Below are positions 8,105-16,972 of a stretch of DNA of 44,442 nt, piece after piece. The DNA lies in NCBI GenBank assembly GCA_963205525.1, contig CAUJJP010000028.1:1-44442 (forward strand). The letters run 5' to 3'. This stretch comes from Pseudomonadota bacterium. Its GTDB lineage: Bacteria > Pseudomonadota > Gammaproteobacteria > Burkholderiales > Burkholderiaceae. Position 1 is the first letter of the stretch. Every line of letters begins with the position of its first letter. Under the pieces are notes generated by a model. It was given only the letters and a program-made list of their open reading frames with translations, did not search any database and was not told the DNA's origin. The translations under genes and the position numbers were made by a program.

Positions 8105-9772
8105 ATGGAGCCATTCGTGTGGCCCCGGCGTGCCGCCATCGCCAGCGCAGCGATGCTGGCGGTGTGCGCCGGGCCGGCGGCAGCGTTCGAAGTGCAGACC
8201 GGCGACCCGGAACTGAAGGTTCTGTGGGACACGACGGTCAAGTACAGCAACGCGTTTCGCCTCAGCAAGCCTTCGCAGGCGATCGTCTCGGGACAGAACT
8301 ACGACCCGGGTGCGGCGACCTACTTCCCGAACACCGACGACGGCAGCCGCAACTTCGGCCGCGGGCTGATCTCCAGCCGATTCGACCTGCTGAGCGAGCT
8401 GGACGTCGTCTACAAGGGCTTCGGTGCCCGTGTCTCGGCGGCTGCGTGGTTCGACAGCGTCTACCGCCGCGACCACAACGCCAACGACTCGCCGGGGACC
8501 TCCAACACCTGGTCGGTGCCCTACAACGTGTTCACCGACGCCACCCGCAAGCTGCACGGCGGTGATGCGGAGATCCTCGACGCCTTCGTCTTCGGGCGCT
8601 TGCAGGTCGGCGGCATGCCGACCACGCTGCGCCTGGGCAAGCACACCTTGCTGTACGGCGAGAGCTTCATGCTCGGCGCCAACGGCATCGCCGCGGCGCA
8701 GGCAGCGATCGACGTGGTGAAGGCGGCCACGGTGCCGAACTCGCAGTTCAAGGAGTTCATGCGCCCGATCAACCAGGTTTCGGGCCAGATCCAGCTCTCG
8801 CCCGAGCTGATGCTCGGTGCCTACTACAAGCTCGACTGGGAGAGCGACCGCCTGCCGGGTTCGGGCAGCTACTTCTCGATGATGGACGCCATCGCCGATG
8901 GTGGCGAGCGCCTGATCGTCGGCCACGCGCCACCGGGCAACGTGTTCTTCGGCCGCATCGGCAACATGAAGGCGAAGAAGAGCGGGCAGGGCGGCCTGCA
9001 GCTGCGCTTCCACCACGACGAGGTCGACTACGGCCTGTACGCCGTGCAGTGGAACGACCATGGCTCGCAGCTCTACCTGCGGCCGTTTGCCGGTGCACCC
9101 GTGGTGAGCGCGAGCGGGATGCAGGTCGGCGAGTACCAGTGGGCGTTCCACGAGGGCATCCGTGCCTTCGGCGCCAGCTTCAGCACCACGGTGGGCAGCG
9201 TCAACCTGGCGGGCGAGGTCTCGTTGCGCAGCAACACGCCGCTGGACAGCGATGCCCAGGTCTACCAGCCGGGCGCCGACAACAGCGACCACCCGCTGTA
9301 CGCGGTCGGCAAGTCGGCGCATGCCCAGGTCTCGTGGATCGCCGCCCTGGGGCCGAGCTGGCTCTCGCGCGAGGCCGATTTCGTCGGCGAGATCGGGTGG
9401 AATCGCCGGCTGTCGGTGACCAAGAACCCGGCTGCGATGAACCCGAACGCGACCCGCGACTCGACCAACATCCGCATGGTGTTCGAGCCCAAGTACCGCC
9501 AGGTGATGGCGGGGGTCGACCTCTCGGTGCCGATCGGGCTGGGCTGGGGGCTGGATGGCAACTCGTCGGTGGTCGGCGCTTTCCTAGGCAAAGGCACAGG
9601 CGACCTGAGCATCGGCCTCAACGGCTCCTACCTCGACGTCTGGCGCTTCGGCCTGAACTACACGCACTACCTGGGCGAAGCCGGGCCGTTCATCGAGAAC
9701 GGCCACCGCACCTTCAAGCAGGCGACTGCCGACCGCAACTTCGTGTCGTTCGTGCTGCGGCGTACGTTCTGA
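8105..9772 (+). CDS. DUF1302 family outer-membrane protein
   Basis: The 555-residue product begins with a signal peptide (MEPFVWPRRAAIASAAML..., cleavage near AAA-FEV, about residue 28). It then shows the alternating aromatic/polar strand pattern of an outer-membrane beta-barrel and ends with an aromatic C-terminus (VSFVLRRTF) of the kind recognised by the BAM machinery. Sequence features such as RGLISSRFDLLSELDVVY, LRLGKHTLLYGES and the late NTHY-like strand YLDVWRFGLNYTHYLG fit DUF1302, a family of about 550 residues that travels with DUF1329. It is probably a channel or lipid/hydrophobe-handling porin. The ATG at 8105 is preceded by AAGGAG. It heads the rightward operon. Confidence 0.9.
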   Translation: MEPFVWPRRAAIASAAMLAVCAGPAAAFEVQTGDPELKVLWDTTVKYSNAFRLSKPSQAIVSGQNYDPGAATYFPNTDDGSRNFGRGLISSRFDLLSELDVVYKGFGARVSAAAWFDSVYRRDHNANDSPGTSNTWSVPYNVFTDATRKLHGGDAEILDAFVFGRLQVGGMPTTLRLGKHTLLYGESFMLGANGIAAAQAAIDVVKAATVPNSQFKEFMRPINQVSGQIQLSPELMLGAYYKLDWESDRLPGSGSYFSMMDAIADGGERLIVGHAPPGNVFFGRIGNMKAKKSGQGGLQLRFHHDEVDYGLYAVQWNDHGSQLYLRPFAGAPVVSASGMQVGEYQWAFHEGIRAFGASFSTTVGSVNLAGEVSLRSNTPLDSDAQVYQPGADNSDHPLYAVGKSAHAQVSWIAALGPSWLSREADFVGEIGWNRRLSVTKNPAAMNPNATRDSTNIRMVFEPKYRQVMAGVDLSVPIGLGWGLDGNSSVVGAFLGKGTGDLSIGLNGSYLDVWRFGLNYTHYLGEAGPFIENGHRTFKQATADRNFVSFVLRRTF

Positions 9773-9799
9773 CCCGACCCGACCGACGGAGATACACCC

Positions 9800-11152
9800 A
9801 TGACCCCGAAACACCTGTGGTCCGCGGCTGCAATCGCCGCGACCGTGCTGGCCGGCCACGCGCAGGCTGCCGTCTCCGCCCAGGAGGCGGCGCGTCTGAA
9901 CTCGGACCTGACGCCCTTGGGCGCCGAACGTGCCGGCAACAAGGACGGCAGCATTCCGGCCTGGAACGGCGGCTACACCACGCCCATCCCGGGCTTCAAG
10001 AACGGCGGCAAGCGCCCGGATCCGTTTGCCGCCGACAAGCCGCTGTACAGCGTGACGCCGAAGAACATGGACCAGTACGCCGAACGCCTGACCGAAGGCG
10101 TGAAGGCGATGCTCAAGAAGTACCCCGACAGCTTCCGGGTCGATGTCTACCCGACCCGGCGCACGGCCGCGGCGCCGCAGTGGGTGTACGACAACACGGC
10201 GAAGAACGCGGTCAACGCCAAGCTCGACGGCACGCTGGTGGCCGGTGCCTACGGTGGCATCCCGTTCCCGATCCCTAAGAACGGCATGGAGGCGATGTGG
10301 AACCACGTCCTGCGCTGGCGCGGCGAATCCTGGCAGCTCGCGATCAAGGGCATCCAGGGCACCGGTGACGGCAAGCATGTGGTCACCGCGGTCGCGCAGG
10401 GCAGCTTCCACATGCCCTACTACTTCAAGGACGGCAGCGCGGACAAGTTCGACGGCCAGTTCTGGTCGATCCGCATGCTCAACTCCGGCCCCGCGCTGCG
10501 TGCCGGCGAGGGCATCGTCGGGCGCGAGCACATCGACGGCGACAAGACCCAGGTCTGGGTCTACATCCCCGGCCAGCGCCGCGTGCGCAAGATCCCGAAC
10601 GCCTGCTGCGACACCCCGACGCCGGCCAGCGCAGGGGTCTCGATGTTCGACGAGACCGACGTCTTCAACGGCCGCCTCGACCGCTTCGACTGGAAGATCG
10701 TCGGCAAGAAGGAGATGCTGATCCCCTACAACGGCAACAAGCTGCTGGCCACGCCCGAGGCCGACACGCTCGCCAGGCATCACCTGAACCCGTCGGCGAT
10801 GCGCTGGGAGCTGCACCGCGTATGGGTCGTCGAAGCCACGCTCGCGGCCGGCAAGCGCCACCTGGCGACCAAGCGCCGGTACTACCTGGACGAGGACACC
10901 TGGATCGCGGTGCTGGCCGACCACTGGGACGCCAACGGTCAGCTCTGGCAGATGGGCTTCTCGAACCCGGTGGTGATGCCCGACCTGCCCGGCACCACCT
11001 CGCCCGGCCAGTTCGGCTTCTACGACCTGATCTCGGGCGCCTGGTACTTCGACACCTCGCTCGGCGACGCGGACGAACAGTACAAGCTGATGCCCCGCTA
11101 CCCTGGCGAGACCTTCACGCCGGAAGCGATGACCGGCATGGCTGTGCGCTGA
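9800..11152 (+). CDS. DUF1329 family periplasmic/outer-membrane-associated protein
   Basis: A 450-residue protein with a signal peptide (cleavage near AQA-AVS, about residue 24). The opening of the mature protein contains the family hallmark LGAERAGNKDGSIPAWNGG, and later RRVRKIPNACCDTPTPAS and FDRFDWKIVGKKEMLIPYN. DUF1329 proteins are related to LolA/LolB-type lipoprotein-sorting folds and regularly follow DUF1302 genes. A role as a periplasmic carrier for a hydrophobic ligand is inferred, not shown. It starts 27 bases after the DUF1302 stop. Confidence 0.9.
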   Translation: MTPKHLWSAAAIAATVLAGHAQAAVSAQEAARLNSDLTPLGAERAGNKDGSIPAWNGGYTTPIPGFKNGGKRPDPFAADKPLYSVTPKNMDQYAERLTEGVKAMLKKYPDSFRVDVYPTRRTAAAPQWVYDNTAKNAVNAKLDGTLVAGAYGGIPFPIPKNGMEAMWNHVLRWRGESWQLAIKGIQGTGDGKHVVTAVAQGSFHMPYYFKDGSADKFDGQFWSIRMLNSGPALRAGEGIVGREHIDGDKTQVWVYIPGQRRVRKIPNACCDTPTPASAGVSMFDETDVFNGRLDRFDWKIVGKKEMLIPYNGNKLLATPEADTLARHHLNPSAMRWELHRVWVVEATLAAGKRHLATKRRYYLDEDTWIAVLADHWDANGQLWQMGFSNPVVMPDLPGTTSPGQFGFYDLISGAWYFDTSLGDADEQYKLMPRYPGETFTPEAMTGMAVR

Positions 11153-11179
11153 GCGCGGCCCGCGAGCCAGGCCGAAGCG

Positions 11180-12295
11180 ATGGACGCAACTTCGATCGCC
11201 GCCCGCCGCAGCGGCCTGCGTCGCCTGCTGGCGGGGGCGGCGGCCGTGCTCGGCGTGCCCGGGCTTGCCGCCGCCCCGGTGGCCGATCCGCTGCAGCGGC
11301 CGGCGCTGGCGGTGCGCCGCGCCGAGCAAGGTGTTCTGCTCGGCCTGGCGCGCGCCGGTCAGCGGCTGGTGGCGGTGGGCGCACGCGGCGTCGTGCTGCT
11401 GTCGGATGACGAGGGCGGGCACTGGCGACAGGCCGCCAGCGTGCCGGTCAGCGTGACGCTGACAGCGGTCCAGTTCGTCGACGCGCGCAGCGGCTGGGCG
11501 ATCGGCCACCACGGTGTGGTGCTCAGGAGCGACGATGGCGGCGAGCGCTGGACGCGTCAGCTCGACGGCATCGCGCTTGCGGCGCGCGTGCTCCAGGCCG
11601 CCGAGCAGCGTGCCGCCGGCAGCAGCGGTGCGGCCGTCGATGCGGCGCTGGCCGACGCCCGCCGCCTGGTGCAGGAGGGCGCCGACAAGCCCCTGTTCGC
11701 GCTGCACTTCGACGATCCGCAGCGCGGCCGGGTGATCGGCGCCTACAACCTGATGCTGAGCACCGAAGACGGCGGTGCGAGCTGGATGAGTGTCGCCGAC
11801 CGGCTGGACAACCCACGCGCGGCCCACCTCTACGCGGTCGACCAGCGCGGCGAGCAGATCCTGATCGCCGGCGAACAGGGTCTGGTGCTGCATTCGGCGG
11901 ACGGCGGGCGCAGCTTCCGCCGCCTGGCCACGCCCTATGGCGGAAGCTGGTTTGCGGCTGCCTTCCTCGCCGACGGATCCTGGCTGCTGGCGGGCCTGCG
12001 CGGGAACACGATGCGCAGCACGGATGGCGGCACGCACTGGGCGCCGCTGCTCAGCCCGGCGCCGGTGAGCCTGACGGCGCTGGGGCGTGACGAGCAGGGG
12101 GCGACCTGGCTGGCCAATCAGGCCGGCCAGGTGTGGGCGGTGGACCGCGCCGCCGGCACGTTGAGGCTGCACGCGAGGAGTTCCGCCATGCAGCCGGCTG
12201 CGATGCTGCGTCTGGCCGGCGGCGACTGGCTGCTGGCGGGCTGGAACGGCTTGACGCGCGTCGCTGCCAGCGCGCGCACGGAGGCCGCACGATGA
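11180..12295 (+). CDS. Ycf48-like beta-propeller, exported
   Basis: A 371-residue protein with a twin-arginine-like basic start followed by a hydrophobic stretch (residues 14-33), so it is probably exported. It carries at least five Asp-box-like repeats of the form S-x-D-x-G-x-x-W/F: SDDEGGHW, SDDGGERW, STEDGGASW, SADGGRSF and STDGGTHW. This indicates a sialidase-like or Ycf48-type propeller. There are no photosynthesis genes here; in DUF1302/DUF1329/RND gene sets this propeller is a recurrent partner and may be a scaffold. Its stop overlaps the RND start (ATGA at 12292-12295). The ribosome site is weak. Confidence 0.85.
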   Translation: MDATSIAARRSGLRRLLAGAAAVLGVPGLAAAPVADPLQRPALAVRRAEQGVLLGLARAGQRLVAVGARGVVLLSDDEGGHWRQAASVPVSVTLTAVQFVDARSGWAIGHHGVVLRSDDGGERWTRQLDGIALAARVLQAAEQRAAGSSGAAVDAALADARRLVQEGADKPLFALHFDDPQRGRVIGAYNLMLSTEDGGASWMSVADRLDNPRAAHLYAVDQRGEQILIAGEQGLVLHSADGGRSFRRLATPYGGSWFAAAFLADGSWLLAGLRGNTMRSTDGGTHWAPLLSPAPVSLTALGRDEQGATWLANQAGQVWAVDRAAGTLRLHARSSAMQPAAMLRLAGGDWLLAGWNGLTRVAASARTEAAR

Positions 12296-14673
12296 GCGAT
12301 TTCGACCCGCGCTCGGGCAACGCGCTCGAACGGCTGCTGTTCAACCATCGCATCTGGGTGCTGGCGGTGTGCGCCTTCGTCACCGCGCTGCTGGGATGGC
12401 AGGCGACGAAGCTGCAGTTCAACGCCAGCTACGAGAAGACGATTCCCCAGGGCCATCCCTACATCGCCAACGCCTTGGCCCACCAGTCGGACCTGCGCGG
12501 TCTGGGCAACGCGGTGCGCATCGCGGTGGCGAACCCGCAGGGCGAGATCTACGATGCGGGCCATCTCGACATCCTGCGCCGCCTGAGCGACAAGGTCTTT
12601 CTGCTGCCGGGGGTGGACCGGGCGGCGATGAAGTCGCTGTGGACACCGACCATGCGCTGGACCGGGGTCACCGAGGAGGGCCTGGAAGGCGGCCCGGTGA
12701 TTCCCGACGCCTACGACGGCTCGCCAGCCAGCCTGCAGCAGCTGCGCGCCAACGTCCAGCGCTCTGGCGAGATCGGCCAGATCGTGGCCCTGGACGCGCG
12801 TTCCAGCGTCATCTTCGTGCCGCTGCTGGCACGCGATGCGCAGGGACAGGCGCTCGACTACGACCGGCTGTCGCAGGACCTGGAAGCCCTGCGCGCCCAG
12901 TTCGAGGCCGAGGGGGTGCAGATCCACATCACCGGCTTTGCCAAGATCGTCGGTGACCTGATCGCCGGTCTGCGCGAGGTGCTGGTCTTCTTCGCGGTGG
13001 CCATCGCGATCGCGGCGGCGATGGTGTACTGGTACACGCGCTGCTGGCGCTCGACCGCCCTCGTCGTCGCCAGCTCGCTCATCGCCGTCGTCTGGCAGCT
13101 CGGTCTGCTGCCCATCCTGGGGCTGGCGCTCGACCCCTACTCGATGCTGGTGCCCTTCCTCGTGTTCGCGATCGGCATGAGCCATGGCGCGCAGAAGATG
13201 AACGGCATCATGCAGGACATCGGGCGCGGCATCCCGAAGTGGGTCGCGGCACGCTACACCTTCCGCCGTCTCTTCCTCGCCGGACTGACCGCGCTGCTCG
13301 CGGACGCGGTCGGCTTCGCCGTCCTGCTGGCGATCGACATCCGGGTCATCCAGGAACTGGCGCTGGCCGCCAGCATCGGTGTCGCGGCGCTGATCTTCAC
13401 CAACCTGATCGTCCTGCCCATCCTGCTGAGCTACACCGGGGTGGGGGCGAAGGCGGCGGCGCGCAGCCTGCGCGGCGAGGAGGCGGTGGCCGGCGGCCGC
13501 GATGCCTGGACGCTGTTGGTGCGCTTCACCGAGCGCCGCTGGGCGGTCGCCACGGTGCTGCTGTCGCTGCTGCTGGCGGCGGTGGGCATCGTGCTCAGCC
13601 AGCGCCTGGCGATCGGCGACCTCGACCCCGGTGCGCCCGAACTGCGCCCGGACAGTCGCTACAACCGCGACGTCGCCTTCATCAACGCCCACTACGGCGC
13701 GAGCAGCGATGTCTTTGCGGTGATGGTGCGCACGCCCGACGGCGGCTGCGCCGACTACGACACCCTGATGCGCGTCGATGCCCTGGAGTGGCAACTGCGC
13801 CAGCTGCCCGGGGTGGAGTCCACGCAGTCGCTCGCCGGGCTCAACCGGCTCGTGCTCAGCGGCCTGAACGAGGGCCAGCCCAAGTGGTTTGAGCTGGTCC
13901 ACAACCAGGGCATGCTCAACAGCGTGACGGCCAGCGCGCCGCGCGGCCTGTACAACGACAGCTGCAGCCTGCTGGTGCTGAGCGCGTTCCTGCAGGACCA
14001 CAAGGCCGCAACCCTGAGTTCGGTGGTGGACGCGGTGTCGAGCTTCGCGCGCGACAACGACAGCGTCAGGGCCAGCTTCCTGCTTGCCGCCGGCAGTGCC
14101 GGCGTCGAGGCGGCGACCAACATCGTCGTGCGCGAGGCCTGGTGGCGCATGCTCGGCTGGGTCTACGCGGCGGTGGTTGCGCTGGCCTTCATCACCTTCC
14201 GCTCCTGGCGCGCGGTCGTCGTCGCGGTGCTGCCGCTGGCGCTGACCTCGGTGCTCGCCGAGGCGCTGATGGTCGTCCTGGGCATGGGGGTGAAGGTGGC
14301 CACGCTGCCGGTGATCGCGCTCGGGGTGGGCATCGGCGTCGACTATGCGCTGTACATCCTGAGCGTGACGCTGGCCGGGCTGCGCGCCGGCAAGACGCTG
14401 CAGCAGGCCTACCTCAAGGCGCTGCATTTCACGGGCCGGGTCGTCCTGCTCACCGGGTTGACGCTGGCGGTCGGGGTCACGACCTGGGTGTTCTCACCGA
14501 TCAAGTTCCAGGCCGACATGGGGCTGCTGCTGGGATTCATGTTCCTGTGGAACATGCTTGGCGCACTGCTGCTGCTGCCGGCACTGGCGCACTGGATGCT
14601 GCGCCCGACCCCGCCCCAGACCGTCGCCACCGGCGCCGCGCCCATGAATCCTCTGCACGCCACCACGGCCTGA
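12292..14673 (+). CDS. RND superfamily transporter permease (MMPL/HAE3-like)
   Basis: A 793-residue inner-membrane protein. The first helix is at about residues 18-38. A first periplasmic domain (about 40-220) is followed by a bundle of helices at about 225-425, with a second half from about 455-475, a periplasmic domain to about 615 and helices to about 765. The family signature FLVFAIGMSHGAQKMNG and the second-half counterpart ALGVGIGVDYALYILSV are clear. It is shorter than AcrB-type pumps, and no membrane-fusion protein gene is nearby, so it belongs with the MMPL/hydrophobe-exporter branch. Transport direction is unknown. With DUF1302, DUF1329 and Ycf48 it forms a four-gene envelope module. 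Confidence 0.9.
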   Translation: MSDFDPRSGNALERLLFNHRIWVLAVCAFVTALLGWQATKLQFNASYEKTIPQGHPYIANALAHQSDLRGLGNAVRIAVANPQGEIYDAGHLDILRRLSDKVFLLPGVDRAAMKSLWTPTMRWTGVTEEGLEGGPVIPDAYDGSPASLQQLRANVQRSGEIGQIVALDARSSVIFVPLLARDAQGQALDYDRLSQDLEALRAQFEAEGVQIHITGFAKIVGDLIAGLREVLVFFAVAIAIAAAMVYWYTRCWRSTALVVASSLIAVVWQLGLLPILGLALDPYSMLVPFLVFAIGMSHGAQKMNGIMQDIGRGIPKWVAARYTFRRLFLAGLTALLADAVGFAVLLAIDIRVIQELALAASIGVAALIFTNLIVLPILLSYTGVGAKAAARSLRGEEAVAGGRDAWTLLVRFTERRWAVATVLLSLLLAAVGIVLSQRLAIGDLDPGAPELRPDSRYNRDVAFINAHYGASSDVFAVMVRTPDGGCADYDTLMRVDALEWQLRQLPGVESTQSLAGLNRLVLSGLNEGQPKWFELVHNQGMLNSVTASAPRGLYNDSCSLLVLSAFLQDHKAATLSSVVDAVSSFARDNDSVRASFLLAAGSAGVEAATNIVVREAWWRMLGWVYAAVVALAFITFRSWRAVVVAVLPLALTSVLAEALMVVLGMGVKVATLPVIALGVGIGVDYALYILSVTLAGLRAGKTLQQAYLKALHFTGRVVLLTGLTLAVGVTTWVFSPIKFQADMGLLLGFMFLWNMLGALLLLPALAHWMLRPTPPQTVATGAAPMNPLHATTA

Positions 14674-14689
14674 AAGCCGCATCAAGACC

Positions 14690-15544
14690 ATGATCAACTT
14701 CATCATCGCAGCGCGCCGCAAACCGCAGGACAGCCAGGAACGCTATTTCTACGAGTGGGGGATCATCCACGTCGCGCTGATGATCAGCACGCCGCAGGTG
14801 ATGCAGATCTTCCGCCGCTACGTCCAGCACTACTCGGTCGGCGGCGTCGAAGCCGGCATGCTGCGCCACCCGCTGTCGCCCATGGCCTGGGACAACATGG
14901 CCGAGCACATCATCGACAGCTTCGACGATTTCGTCGCCAGCACGCGCATCCCCGACTACGTGACGCGCATGCAGCCGCACAAGTTCGGCGACTCCAACTT
15001 CGTGCTGGTCCTGACGCAGCCGCAGGTGGTGTTCGAGGAACCCGGCTTCGAGCGCGGGCAGGGCGGCGTCAAGCTGGTCCACTTCCTCAAGCGGCGTGCC
15101 GACCTGACGCAGGAGCAGTTCGAGAGCGAATGGACGGGTCGCCACGCGCTGGCCATGCAGGCGCTGAATCATCGCCAGCCGCTGATCCGTCGCTATGCCC
15201 AGAACCGCAAGCTGGCGGTGCCGGCCGACAACTTCGGGGGCTCCTTGTTTGCCCAGGGCGACACCGAAGGCTATGCCGGGGTGGAGGAGTTCTGGTTCCG
15301 CAGCCTGGACGACATGGCGCAGCTCGCGCGCGACCCGGCCTGGCGTGACACCCTGCAGACCAGCGAGTCGCATTTCGTCGACCCGACCGAGAGCTTCTCG
15401 ATGGTGACCACCGAGCGCGTGGTCTACGACTACACGCGCGGCGAGCGCAGCAGCCCGCGGGCGGCGGTGCTCGACCCGGCGACGCTCGAGGGGCAGATCT
15501 ACGCCCAGGGGCTGAGCGGCTGGAACGTCCCCAGGCCGCTGTAA
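14690..15544 (+). CDS. EthD domain-containing protein (two ferredoxin-like repeats)
   Basis: A 284-residue cytoplasmic protein that appears to contain two dimeric-alpha/beta-barrel (EthD-like) units. The first is at about residues 1-120 (MINFIIAARRKPQDSQERYF...). The second, from about 124, is VKLVHFLKRRADLTQEQFES followed by WTGRHA, the usual EthD opening. EthD relatives include decarboxylases, cyclases and proteins of unknown role in ether, quinone and aromatic degradation. No catalytic residues can be assigned by eye. It starts 16 bases after the RND gene and is followed after 19 bases by the PhlG-like gene, suggesting co-transcription and an enzymatic step on the same substrate. Confidence 0.75.
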   Translation: MINFIIAARRKPQDSQERYFYEWGIIHVALMISTPQVMQIFRRYVQHYSVGGVEAGMLRHPLSPMAWDNMAEHIIDSFDDFVASTRIPDYVTRMQPHKFGDSNFVLVLTQPQVVFEEPGFERGQGGVKLVHFLKRRADLTQEQFESEWTGRHALAMQALNHRQPLIRRYAQNRKLAVPADNFGGSLFAQGDTEGYAGVEEFWFRSLDDMAQLARDPAWRDTLQTSESHFVDPTESFSMVTTERVVYDYTRGERSSPRAAVLDPATLEGQIYAQGLSGWNVPRPL

Positions 15545-15563
15545 GAAGAAGGGAGAGCCAGAC

Positions 15564-16184
15564 ATGGACATCGAGATCGAACACGACGCCCTGGGCACCC
15601 ACTTCGACTGGGAGCTCGACGGCGTGACGCCGCGCATGATCGACTGGTTCTGGTCGAACATGGAGAAGGGCTTCATCCTCTGGCATCCCGAGCAGCATGA
15701 GCCGCTGGAGTGGCCGCTGCCGCCGCGCCATGGTGACCCGCTGGGCGCGATCCACAACGCGCCCCAGACCTGGAGCGACGGCCGGCGGCAGAACCTCTAC
15801 ATCCGCTTCGAGAAGCTGGCCGAAGTGCCGCCCGAGATCCGCGACACCATCGTGCATGGGCACGTGATGATCGTCGCCGGCCTCGGCCTGACCGAGGAGG
15901 AGATGCGTGCCGGCGAGCCGCTGGGCTACCGGGTGCATCAGTGGTCGGCGAGCGACCGCGGCGTGGTCGGGCGCAGCTCCGGGATCGGCCGGCGCAAGAA
16001 GGAGGACGCGGCCGCCGGCAAGGTCTGGGCGGCGCACGCGGCGCAGGAGATCGGCAACTGGGAGCGCTTCCTGCCAGCGCTGTACAAGCTTTACCAGGTC
16101 GTCACCGACACTCGGCGCAACCCCTTCACCGACCTCAGCGTGCAGGGCCGGGGGCGCGAGGCGCGCTACCTGCACATCGGCTGA
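15564..16184 (+). CDS. PhlG-like (2,4-diacetylphloroglucinol hydrolase family) protein
   Basis: A 206-residue protein with a GGGAG ribosome site. The segment THFDWELDGVTPRMIDWFWSN followed by ILWHPEQHEPLEW resembles the core of the DAPG/phloretin hydrolase family. These zinc enzymes cleave a C-C bond next to a carbonyl on a polyhydroxylated ring. His41 or His45 and the pair H158-xxx-E162 (HAAQE) are candidate metal ligands, since PhlG itself uses a HxxxE pair near its C-terminus. The protein is shorter than PhlG (about 290 residues), apparently lacking the N-terminal part. Family assignment is from remembered motif similarity. An EthD gene immediately upstream supports a degradative role. Confidence 0.55.
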   Translation: MDIEIEHDALGTHFDWELDGVTPRMIDWFWSNMEKGFILWHPEQHEPLEWPLPPRHGDPLGAIHNAPQTWSDGRRQNLYIRFEKLAEVPPEIRDTIVHGHVMIVAGLGLTEEEMRAGEPLGYRVHQWSASDRGVVGRSSGIGRRKKEDAAAGKVWAAHAAQEIGNWERFLPALYKLYQVVTDTRRNPFTDLSVQGRGREARYLHIG

Positions 16185-16221
16185 GCACGGCGCGATCGGC
16201 GCATCGAGCGCGCCGCCAGCC

Positions 16222-16253
16222 AGCCCTCGCCACCCATCGCAAGCCCTCGCCAC
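16222..16253 (+). promoter_or_regulatory. Direct-repeat site upstream of the response regulator
   Basis: AGCCCTCGCCAC occurs twice, at 16222-16233 and 16242-16253, exactly 20 bp apart (about two helical turns). Tandem direct repeats are the usual target form of OmpR-type regulators, so this may be an autoregulatory site, 24 bases before the regulator's ATG. Confidence 0.4.
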
Positions 16254-16276
16254 ACCTTCCCACGCGAAGCCGCGCC

Positions 16277-16972
16277 ATGAGCCGCCTGCTGCTGGTCGAC
16301 GACGACGTCGCGCTGACCGCGATGCTGTCCGACTACCTCGGTCAGGAGGGCTTCCGTGTCGACGCGGTGCACGACGGATCGGCCGGCGTGAAGAGCGCGC
16401 TGGACGGTGGCTACGAGCTGGTGGTGCTCGACTCCATGCTGCCGCGCGTCGACGGCGAGGAGGTGCTGCGCCGGATCCGCCTGCGCAGCCGGATCCCGGT
16501 CCTCATGCTGAGCGCGCGAGGCGATGACGCCGACCGCATCACCGGGCTGGAGGCCGGCGCCGACGACTACGTGGCCAAGCCCTGCACGCCGCGCGAACTG
16601 ACCGCGCGCGTGCGCTCCATCCTTCGCCGCACGCAGCCCGATTCGGCGGCGCTGGAGCCGATGAACGTGCTGCGCGCCGGTGCGCTGGTGCTGTGGCCAG
16701 AGCACCGGCGCGCCGAGTGGGCAGGCGCGGCGCTTGCGCTGACGCCCACCGAGTTCAACCTGCTCGAGGTGCTGGCCGGTGAGTACGGCCGCATCGTCCC
16801 CAAGGAGCAGCTGTCGCGGCGCGCGCTCGGGCGCGAGATCGGGCCCTACGATCGCAGCATCGACGTCCATGTCTGTGCCATCCGCGCCAAGCTGGGCCAG
16901 ACCGCGGACGGCCGCTCGCGCATTCGCGCCATCCGCGGCATGGGTTACCAGCTGGTGCGCGAGCTGCACTGA
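16277..16972 (+). CDS. OmpR/CpxR-like response regulator
   Basis: A 231-residue regulator. The receiver domain (about 1-120) has the acidic pocket DDD at 8-10, phospho-acceptor Asp52 (VVLDSMLPRVDG), switch Ser79 and Lys101 (AKPCTP). A winged-helix domain (about 135-231) shows LALTPTEFNLLEVLAGEYG, SRRALGRE and RIRAIRGMGYQLV. Similarity to CpxR/RstA is closest. It should bind DNA as a phosphorylated dimer. Its stop and the kinase start overlap by one base (TGATG), showing co-translation. Being placed between the transport operon and the TonB gene, it is the natural candidate to control one or both. Confidence 0.92.
   Translation: MSRLLLVDDDVALTAMLSDYLGQEGFRVDAVHDGSAGVKSALDGGYELVVLDSMLPRVDGEEVLRRIRLRSRIPVLMLSARGDDADRITGLEAGADDYVAKPCTPRELTARVRSILRRTQPDSAALEPMNVLRAGALVLWPEHRRAEWAGAALALTPTEFNLLEVLAGEYGRIVPKEQLSRRALGREIGPYDRSIDVHVCAIRAKLGQTADGRSRIRAIRGMGYQLVRELH

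Noticed and set aside
9584..12172. 862-codon minus-strand open frame
   Set aside because: Antisense to DUF1329 and the Ycf48-like gene; no recognisable protein pattern.
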